A DNA stretch of 5,298 nt from an uncultured Dokdonia sp. (GTDB lineage: Bacteria > Bacteroidota > Bacteroidia > Flavobacteriales > Flavobacteriaceae), in contig CAKZKZ010000547.1 of NCBI GenBank assembly GCA_937124495.1, forward strand, positions 1-5,298, given 5' to 3'. The notes beneath the pieces were generated by a model that had not been told where the DNA came from, made no database searches, and worked only from the letters and a program-made list of their open reading frames with translations. A program made the translations under genes and the position numbers. Within the stretch, counting starts at the first letter, position 1; each line of letters starts with the position of its first letter. Positions 1 to 5,298 of the stretch are shown here, piece by piece.

Positions 1-414
1 ACTACAGTCTATAAAACAGGAATGCAATTTGAAACAGATAGTCCTACGGGTTCCAAAACCTTAATAGATACATCTCCAGAAAACGGAGGTACTAATGAAG
101 GAATGGGTCCAAAAGGGCTTATGCTATCAGCACTTGCGGGTTGTTCTGGTCTTGATATTGTTTTTGTATTAAATAAAATGCGTGTTGCAGTTCCAGAATT
201 TAAAATGGAAGTAAAAGGAGAACTTACCGAAGAGCATCCTAAATACTATGATAAGGTTTGGTTAGATTATCATTTTTATGGTACGGATTTAGACGAAGCA
301 AAAATTCAAAAAGCAGTAGACCTTTCTGAAAGCACCTATTGTGGCGTTATGGAAATGTTTAGAAGATTTGCTACCTTGGAAATTGGTGTGCACTTTCATA
401 AAAGCGATGCCTAA
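1..414 (+). CDS. OsmC/Ohr-family protein, 5' end cut by the window edge
   Basis: Proteins of this family are cytoplasmic thiol peroxidases or redox proteins that reduce organic peroxides through two cysteines. The reading frame is open from base 1, giving TTVYKTG before the first ATG at 22. That ATG is therefore probably internal, and the true start lies a little upstream of the window. About 137 residues are visible, close to the usual 135-145, so little is missing. The first cysteine sits in LAGCSGLD (codon 142-144), at the start of the long central helix, and the second in STYCGVM (codon 340-342); both match the family's cysteine pair. Oddly, the glutamate usual in the GPxELLL motif is replaced: here it reads GPKGLML (bases 109-129). 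My recollection is that this is normal for a Bacteroidota subgroup. A SPOR-domain gene follows after 22 bp on the same strand. The family call is firm; the substrate is unknown. Confidence 0.88.
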   Translation, partial: TTVYKTGMQFETDSPTGSKTLIDTSPENGGTNEGMGPKGLMLSALAGCSGLDIVFVLNKMRVAVPEFKMEVKGELTEEHPKYYDKVWLDYHFYGTDLDEAKIQKAVDLSESTYCGVMEMFRRFATLEIGVHFHKSDA

Positions 415-436
415 CTAATCATACTCCCAAAATCTT

Positions 437-2047
437 ATGCGTCTTTTTATCCCTATCTGCTTAGTATTCACCGTAATTCTCTCAGCTCAAAATAATAAAG
501 AATTTACCAGAGTTAATGAGTTCTATATACACGGGAATACCCAAGTAATAGGAAATAACAACGTAAGTAAGCACAAAAGTAAAGCTACAGGCGATAAAAA
601 TGGTCTTAATGACGAGACCAAAATGAAATATGTAGATATAGATAATACGACAGCTACATACAACTCTAGTAGTGCTAATCTTATCATTCCAGAAGAAGCT
701 ATCGTACGTTATGCCGCATTATATTGGACTGCTACCTACCCCACAGAAAAGGGCACTAAAGTAGCAAAGGGAAATCGGTATGTGTATAAAGCTAATGGAG
801 ATCCTACGGAAGATATCCAAGAGGTACAATTAAAAATTCCTGGTGCAGAATATATGCCAATTAGAGGGGATTTAGTATACGATGGGAAACAAGGGACCGT
901 AAAAGGGATTACGTCTAGTAGGCCTTATACCTGCTATAAAGATATCACTGATATCATCAAGAATAACCAAACCATTAATGGTTCTTATAGCGTTGCTAAT
1001 ATCCCAGTTACTCAAGGATACATTTCGGGAGGAAGCTCTGCAGGTTGGATGCTATATGTTATTTATGAACGTGACCAAGATCCGCTTCAATATATAACCA
1101 CATACAATGGCTTTAATCATATTGATAAAAGAGGTGTGGAAATTGATTTTGGAAACTTTAAAGCCCCTGAAAAAGCAGAAACCAAAACAGCCATCACTAT
1201 AAGTGCGCTCGAAGGAGATCTTACACTAAAAAGAGATCAAATCGCTATTTACTATCCTAAAGAGAAAAAATTTATTACCCTAGATAATGCCGTTAGAGCT
1301 TCTAATAATTTTTTTAATAGTAGCATTACGATAGACAACTCTCTCTTTACAGATCGAACTCCTAATAGCGAGAATACTTTAGGATTTGATATTGCTAAAA
1401 TTACAGTTCCCAATGAAATAAATAAGAGTATCGCGACAAACAACAATGGTTTTAAGTTACAATTCAAAACACGAGCCGATCGATATTATGTATATTTTGC
1501 TGCTTTTCAAACCACGCTCAGTGAGGTTTTTTATGAAGAAATTGTTACAAATACAGCAGTAAAAACAGAAGAAGAAGAAGAAGAAGAAGAAGAAGAAGAG
1601 GAGGTAGTAAAATCACTTGAAGAAACTGTAACAACAACAGCTCCTAAAGAACCAGAAATAAATATAGAAACACCTGTTGTAGAAAAAGAGATTCCTATTC
1701 AAGTAAAGCAAGAAGAAGTTATCGTAGTTCAAGAAAAAAAGACAGAAACTATAGATGATACACTCGTATCCATTATTGATAAAAAACCTACAGAAGTTCC
1801 TGATGTATTGAGAGGATATTATATTATCTCCAATGTTTTTTCTTCAAAAACGAATGCTGATAAATGGGCTGCCAAATTAAAAAATAAAGACATTCAATCT
1901 ATCACTTTTAAAAGACCTGAAAATAATTTATACTATGTATCTGTAGGAAATAACGAAGATCCTGTATTATTATATGAAGTATTAAAAAAAATGAGAAAAG
2001 ATCAAGATCTTAAAGATGCTTGGATATTCAAAATAAACATACAGTAA
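437..2047 (+). CDS. Exported SPOR-domain protein with acidic poly-Glu linker; N-terminal region of uncertain family
   Basis: Residues 1-17 form a Sec signal peptide (short basic start, hydrophobic core, likely cut at SA|QNN), with no lipobox cysteine. Residues about 25-365 form a large region that looks beta-rich, with RYAALYWTATYP (91-102), CYKDITDIIKNN (166-177), GSYSVANIPV (182-191) and SAGWMLYVIYE (201-211). This pattern recalls the beta-rich N-terminal domains of some large Bacteroidota surface proteins and DUF3344-like proteins, but I cannot confirm a family. Residues about 376-455 are a charged linker rich in Glu, Val, Thr and Lys, opening with twelve glutamates (378-389). Residues about 459-535 resemble a SPOR domain (GYYIISNVFSS, NLYYVSVG), a module known to bind peptide-free peptidoglycan glycan strands. 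The inferred location is the periplasm or inner face of the outer membrane. The ATG at 437 is chosen because it begins the signal peptide; no Shine-Dalgarno is visible. recJ follows after 3 bp, so the two are probably co-transcribed. The biological role is unknown. Confidence 0.85.
   Translation: MRLFIPICLVFTVILSAQNNKEFTRVNEFYIHGNTQVIGNNNVSKHKSKATGDKNGLNDETKMKYVDIDNTTATYNSSSANLIIPEEAIVRYAALYWTATYPTEKGTKVAKGNRYVYKANGDPTEDIQEVQLKIPGAEYMPIRGDLVYDGKQGTVKGITSSRPYTCYKDITDIIKNNQTINGSYSVANIPVTQGYISGGSSAGWMLYVIYERDQDPLQYITTYNGFNHIDKRGVEIDFGNFKAPEKAETKTAITISALEGDLTLKRDQIAIYYPKEKKFITLDNAVRASNNFFNSSITIDNSLFTDRTPNSENTLGFDIAKITVPNEINKSIATNNNGFKLQFKTRADRYYVYFAAFQTTLSEVFYEEIVTNTAVKTEEEEEEEEEEEEVVKSLEETVTTTAPKEPEINIETPVVEKEIPIQVKQEEVIVVQEKKTETIDDTLVSIIDKKPTEVPDVLRGYYIISNVFSSKTNADKWAAKLKNKDIQSITFKRPENNLYYVSVGNNEDPVLLYEVLKKMRKDQDLKDAWIFKINIQ
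1568..1603 (+). repeat. In-frame GAA microsatellite (10 x GAA, then 2 x GAG)
   Basis: Ten uninterrupted GAA codons (1568-1597) are followed by GAG GAG, encoding twelve glutamates (residues 378-389) at the start of the linker between the N-terminal region and the SPOR domain. Because the unit is three bases, gain or loss of copies would change linker length without a frameshift. A pure single-codon run suggests expansion by replication slippage rather than selection on each residue; that is inference. Confidence 0.95.
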
Positions 2048-2050
2048 TCC

Positions 2051-3742
2051 ATGCGATGGAATTTAAAACCAATACAAAATTCAGAAAAAGTACAGGCGCT
2101 TTCTCAATCTTTACAAATTAATACAACGCTTGCCCAACTTTTAATACAAAGAGGTATTGATAGTTTTGATAAAGCAAAGCAATTTTTTCGACCTTCGCTA
2201 GAGGAGCTTCATGATCCATTTCTCATGAAAGATATGGACAAGGCTGTCGCTCGTATAGAGCAAGCCATTACAGAAGGAGAAAATATCCTAGTTTTTGGTG
2301 ATTATGATGTAGATGGCACGACAAGTGTTGCTTTAATGTCCTCCTATTTAAAGACCATTCACCCTGCGATTGCTACCTATATTCCAGATCGATATGCCGA
2401 AGGATATGGTGTCTCATATATGGGAATAGACTATGCTTCAGACAACGATATAACACTCATTATTGCATTAGACTGTGGTGTAAAAGCGATAGATAAAGTT
2501 GCGTATGCAAAAGAAAAAGGAGTTGATTTTATTATCTGTGATCACCATAGACCTGGACCTCAACTTCCAGACGCTGTTGCTGTTTTAGACCCAAAGCGGG
2601 ATGATTGCGAGTACCCGTACGATGAGTTATGTGGTTGTGGTGTTGGTTTTAAATTAATAAGTGCGCTTTCGCGAAAACGTAACCAACCCTTTTCAGAGCT
2701 TCACCCATATTTAGATCTTGTTGCAACCGCTATAGGTGCCGATATTGTGCCTATGACTGGAGAAAATAGAGTTCTTGCCTATTACGGTTTGAAAGTTATA
2801 AATACAGCACCGCGAGCAGGGTTTAAAGCCATTATTCAGCAACTCAAAAAAGATATCCTTACCATTACAGACGTTGTCTTTGTTATTGCGCCACGTATTA
2901 ATGCTGCTGGACGTATGAAACACGGAAATCACGCTGTCACATTACTTGTAGAAGAAGACGATGCGATTGCAAGTACCTATGCTTCAGAAATAGAACAATA
3001 CAATGCCGATCGCAAAGAAGCTGACAAAGCAATTACAAAAGAAGCGCTTACTCAAATCAAAACAAATAAAGAAACAGACAGGAAAACGACGGTCGTGTAT
3101 CAAGAAGGTTGGCATAAAGGTGTGATTGGTATTGTCGCTTCCCGACTTATAGAAACGTATTATCGCCCAACATTAGTTTTTACGAAAAGTGGTGAAAAAC
3201 TAGCTGCTTCTGCTAGATCTGTAAAAGGATTTGATGTCTACAATGCGCTACATCAATGTGAGGAATTCATAGAGCAATTTGGAGGGCATAAATATGCAGC
3301 AGGTCTTACCTTAAAAGAAGAAAACTACGAAGCTTTTAAACAACGGTTTGAAGAGGTTGTAGATGCTACCTGTGAAGAGCGGTTACTCATTCCTGAAATT
3401 ATGGTAGATGCCAAAATTAATCTTGATGATATCACTCCAAAATTTAACCGGATCCTTAAACAGTTTGCGCCTTTTGGCCCTGGCAATATGACCCCTACAT
3501 TTATGACGGAAAACCTTGTAGATACGGGGTATGGTAAAAAAGTAGGTGCAGATGAGACACATCTTAAAGTAACCGTAACTCAAAATAACAAAGGGAAACG
3601 TATAGGAGGGATTGGATTTGGTATAGGTGATGCGTATGGTCTTATAAGCAATAAAAAGCCTTTTAGTGCTGCTTATGTAGTCGATGAAAATACTTGGAAT
3701 GGAGAAGTAAGTTTACAATTGCGTATTAAAGATATTAAGTAG
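2051..3742 (+). CDS. recJ: Single-stranded-DNA-specific 5'-3' exonuclease RecJ
   Basis: RecJ degrades single-stranded DNA 5' to 3' in the cytoplasm, in RecF-pathway recombination, mismatch repair and base-excision repair. The 563 residues match the usual length, and all DHH-superfamily motifs are seen in order: FGDYDVDGT (82-90), LDCG (140-143), CDHHRPG (163-169, the DHH motif), GADIVPM (229-235), and PRINAAGR (281-288). The DHHA1 half follows with GWHKGVIGIVASR (353-365), AASARS (385-390) and GGHKYAAG (411-418). The C-terminal 120 or so residues, including FGPGN (475-479), correspond to the OB-fold DNA-binding domain. The metal-binding Asp and His residues (D84, D86, D141, D164, H165, H166, D231) are present, so the enzyme should be active. 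The start MRWNLKP fits family N-termini. The gene begins 3 bp after the SPOR-protein stop with no Shine-Dalgarno, consistent with translational coupling. It converges with the minus-strand hydrolase, leaving 2 bp between stop codons. Confidence 0.97.
   Translation: MRWNLKPIQNSEKVQALSQSLQINTTLAQLLIQRGIDSFDKAKQFFRPSLEELHDPFLMKDMDKAVARIEQAITEGENILVFGDYDVDGTTSVALMSSYLKTIHPAIATYIPDRYAEGYGVSYMGIDYASDNDITLIIALDCGVKAIDKVAYAKEKGVDFIICDHHRPGPQLPDAVAVLDPKRDDCEYPYDELCGCGVGFKLISALSRKRNQPFSELHPYLDLVATAIGADIVPMTGENRVLAYYGLKVINTAPRAGFKAIIQQLKKDILTITDVVFVIAPRINAAGRMKHGNHAVTLLVEEDDAIASTYASEIEQYNADRKEADKAITKEALTQIKTNKETDRKTTVVYQEGWHKGVIGIVASRLIETYYRPTLVFTKSGEKLAASARSVKGFDVYNALHQCEEFIEQFGGHKYAAGLTLKEENYEAFKQRFEEVVDATCEERLLIPEIMVDAKINLDDITPKFNRILKQFAPFGPGNMTPTFMTENLVDTGYGKKVGADETHLKVTVTQNNKGKRIGGIGFGIGDAYGLISNKKPFSAAYVVDENTWNGEVSLQLRIKDIK
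2664..2679 (+). other. Near-palindrome centred on TTTCGCGAAA inside recJ
   Basis: CGCTTTCGCGAAAACG is an inverted repeat with one mismatched pair (2666/2677) around a perfect 10-bp core at 2667-2676. It stands out as GC-rich in AT-rich surroundings. My impression, not checked, is that GCTTTCGCGAAAGC-type palindromes are frequent in some marine Flavobacteriia genomes. It may be an over-represented genomic word or a protein-binding site, or it may be chance. It encodes part of SALSRKR in RecJ. Confidence 0.3.
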
Positions 3743-3744
3743 AA

Positions 3745-4677
3745 TTACTTGATAAATGCTAAAATAATCTGTACAATTTCTTGTGGTTTTTCTTCTTGAA
3801 TAAAATGCTTTGCTTCTAGGATATGCACATCTTGGTCTTTTATTCCTAAATCTTTTTGAAGCGCTTCTTGTTGCGACTCTAGTTTTAAGAATGTATCATT
3901 TTTACCCCAAATAATCGTTGCGGGCATTCCCATTTTCTGAATCATAGGTTGATATTCTGGAAGTGCATTACACGTTTGTGTAAAAAAGTAATACATCGCA
4001 CGTGTCTTTCCTTCTTTAAGAGGTCGTTTATATCCTTCGACATCTGTTTTATTTAGGGTGTTCTCTGTGAGTCCTTCTTTAAAAAGACCTTTAAGCATCA
4101 TGTTTGTTGTGATACCGTTACGATAGCCCCACATCGCTGTACGCGCCATAAAGCCTGGTTCAAAACGTATAGGAGGATCAAATCCTTCCTCATAAATAAT
4201 CGTGTTTAAAACAACCAGATGATTTACTTTTTCTGGAACTAATTCTAATAATTCCCACGTCCATAAACCTCCTGCATCATGCATGACATGTGTCCAAGAA
4301 TCTATAGCCAGATGATTCATTAATTCTAGCAAGCGTTGGGCGTGCATTTCTTCAGAATATATCTCATATCCTTCAGGAGAATCACTGTTCCCAAAACCTA
4401 ACATATCTGGTGCAATAACGCGGTACCCACTAGCTACCAGAGGATCTATCATGTGACGATATAGCCAACCTGAAGTAGGAACTCCGTGAAGTAATACAAT
4501 AACAGGGCCTTCTCCTTTATCTATATACTTCACAACCCCGTCTCTGGATGCAAATGATTTTTGCTGACTTCTATAGGTATCATAGGTGATCTGTTCTGGT
4601 CTCATAGTTACTGATTCATAAGGTTTACAAGCCGTAAAAAGAATAATAACTGATACTATAATAAGATAACTACGCAT
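3745..4677 (-). CDS. Lipoprotein alpha/beta-hydrolase, haloalkane dehalogenase/epoxide hydrolase type
   Basis: The 310-residue protein begins with a lipoprotein signal peptide: hydrophobic residues 4-14, then LFTAC with Cys17 as the likely lipidated residue. The mature enzyme is thus predicted to be membrane-anchored, facing the periplasm or cell surface. Residues about 55-308 are an alpha/beta-hydrolase fold: oxyanion motif HGVPTSGWLYR (64-74), APDMLGFGNSDSP (89-101), nucleophile elbow VMHDAGG with Asp134 (131-137), acid candidate Asp261 in WGKND, and His291 in KHFIQEE. An aspartate nucleophile is typical of dehalogenases and epoxide hydrolases rather than serine esterases. However, the Trp that usually follows the nucleophile is Ala135, and the Asn or Trp after HG is Val66. 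These are halide-binding positions in classical haloalkane dehalogenases, so I do not assign that activity. The substrate is unknown. The gene lies 26 bp downstream of the LpxH-like gene on the same strand, probably co-transcribed. The ATG at 4675-4677 is chosen because it gives the signal peptide. Confidence 0.88.
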   Translation of the reverse strand: MRSYLIIVSVIILFTACKPYESVTMRPEQITYDTYRSQQKSFASRDGVVKYIDKGEGPVIVLLHGVPTSGWLYRHMIDPLVASGYRVIAPDMLGFGNSDSPEGYEIYSEEMHAQRLLELMNHLAIDSWTHVMHDAGGLWTWELLELVPEKVNHLVVLNTIIYEEGFDPPIRFEPGFMARTAMWGYRNGITTNMMLKGLFKEGLTENTLNKTDVEGYKRPLKEGKTRAMYYFFTQTCNALPEYQPMIQKMGMPATIIWGKNDTFLKLESQQEALQKDLGIKDQDVHILEAKHFIQEEKPQEIVQIILAFIK

Positions 4678-4703
4678 GAGGAGTTGTTTTTATAAATATA
4701 CCG

Positions 4704-5298
4704 TTAATCTTTAGAAGCTTCGAACTCTTTGATTTGGAAATTTTCACCATCAAAAATACCATAGGTATAATGATGAATCCAATCACCAATATTAAAATAA
4801 GTAGATTGTTCTCCTACTTTAATTTCCATTGGTAAATGACGGTGTCCAAAAACAAAGTAGTCGTAATGTGCAGTCTCAAGCTTACGTTTAGCATATGTAG
4901 CTAGCCACTCATTTTCTTCTCCTAAAAAAATATGATCGTCATTTCCAGAGATTAATTTATTTTTTACTGAAAAATATTGTGCAATACGCATCCCAATATC
5001 TGGATGCCCCCATCTAAATATCCACTGAAAAAAACGTCCTCTGAAAACTTTCTTCATACGTTTATATCCTTTATCCCCAGGGCCTAAACCATCTCCGTGA
5101 CCTAAGAAAAATTTCTTGTCATTGATAGTAAACGTTTTCGGATTGTGATATACAGGAATACCTAACTCATCTTCAAAGTAGCCATTCATCCACAAATCAT
5201 GGTTCCCCACAAAAAAATGAATTTCTATCCCACTATCTCTAAATTCTGCGAGTTTTCCTAGTGTTCGCACAAAACCTTTAGGAACCACTGTGCGATAC
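4704..5298 (-). CDS. LpxH-like UDP-2,3-diacylglucosamine diphosphatase (metallophosphoesterase), 5' end cut by the window edge
   Basis: This calcineurin-like metallophosphoesterase resembles the Bacteroidota form of LpxH. LpxH removes UMP from UDP-2,3-diacylglucosamine to give lipid X, the fourth step of lipid A synthesis, at the cytoplasmic face of the inner membrane using Mn2+. Visible metal-site motifs are GNHD (bases 5196-5207), GHGDGLGPGD (starting at 5102 and reading leftward; GHGD is 5091-5102) and FGHRH (4836-4850). About 197 residues are present of a usual 240-260, so the N-terminal DxH and GDxxD motifs lie beyond the right edge. The frame stays open to the edge (YRT before a GTG at 5286-5288); that GTG encodes an internal valine in VVPKGFVR and is not the start. 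The alpha/beta-hydrolase gene follows 26 bp downstream. The family is firm. Assignment to LpxH rather than another UDP-sugar or nucleotide phosphoesterase is probable, so no symbol is given. Confidence 0.87.
   Translation of the reverse strand, partial: YRTVVPKGFVRTLGKLAEFRDSGIEIHFFVGNHDLWMNGYFEDELGIPVYHNPKTFTINDKKFFLGHGDGLGPGDKGYKRMKKVFRGRFFQWIFRWGHPDIGMRIAQYFSVKNKLISGNDDHIFLGEENEWLATYAKRKLETAHYDYFVFGHRHLPMEIKVGEQSTYFNIGDWIHHYTYGIFDGENFQIKEFEASKD

Noticed and set aside
22..24. ATG at 22 as the start of the OsmC-family gene
   Set aside because: The frame is open back to base 1 and the preceding residues (TTVYKTG) look like a genuine family N-terminus, so this is probably an internal methionine.
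1252..1467. Minus-strand open frame of 71 codons inside the SPOR-protein gene
   Set aside because: It is wholly antisense to a well-supported gene and its hydrophobic composition is explained by the complement of that gene; no independent evidence of coding.
1984..1991. A8 run (and an A7 run at 1734-1740) in the SPOR-protein gene as phase-variation switches
   Set aside because: Short A runs are expected in AT-rich, Lys-rich coding sequence, and similar runs occur elsewhere in the window; nothing marks these as switches.
2711..2932. Minus-strand open frame of 73 codons inside recJ
   Set aside because: It is antisense to conserved RecJ motifs and has no recognisable domain or start signal.
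3383..3583. Minus-strand open frame of 66 codons inside recJ
   Set aside because: It is antisense to the RecJ C-terminal domain, cysteine- and arginine-rich by chance, with no supporting context.
4678..4703. Possible Bacteroidota -7 promoter element (TATATTTA on the minus strand) before the hydrolase gene
   Set aside because: It misses the final G of the TAnnTTTG consensus, no TTTG-type -33 element is seen at suitable spacing, and AT-rich sequence gives such matches by chance.
5286..5288. GTG as the start codon of the LpxH-like gene
   Set aside because: The frame remains open to the window edge, the residues before it continue a family-like sequence (TVVPKGFVR), and starting here would remove the N-terminal metal-binding motifs.

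Overview
The window is about 5.3 kb of AT-rich, tightly packed chromosomal sequence. It most likely comes from a marine member of the Flavobacteriaceae (Bacteroidota). This rests on the protein style (a RecJ and an LpxH-like phosphatase that read as typical flavobacterial versions), the lack of Shine-Dalgarno sequences at the starts, very short gaps between genes, and a secreted protein whose signal peptide ends in the common Bacteroidota pattern SAQNN. Genus-level assignment is not supported by what can be seen.

Layout: three plus-strand genes fill the left 3.7 kb. They are the 3' part of an OsmC/Ohr-family gene (cut by the left edge), a gene for an exported 536-residue protein with a C-terminal SPOR domain, and recJ. 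The gaps are 22 bp and 3 bp, so the three are probably one transcription unit. On the right, two minus-strand genes converge on recJ: an LpxH-like UDP-2,3-diacylglucosamine diphosphatase (5' end cut by the right edge), then, 26 bp downstream, a lipoprotein alpha/beta-hydrolase of the haloalkane dehalogenase/epoxide hydrolase type. The recJ and hydrolase stop codons are separated by only 2 bp.

Functionally this is mainly housekeeping: a thiol-based peroxide/redox protein, single-strand exonuclease repair, lipid A synthesis, and two envelope proteins. No mobile element, CRISPR array, tRNA, rRNA or defence system is visible, and no stretch over 300 bp lacks a gene. The least explained item is the SPOR-domain protein: a large N-terminal region of uncertain family is joined to a peptidoglycan-binding-type module by an acidic linker containing ten GAA codons in a row. 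Two enzymes also lack residues usual in their wider families: the glutamate of the OsmC motif, and the halide-binding residues of the dehalogenase-like hydrolase.
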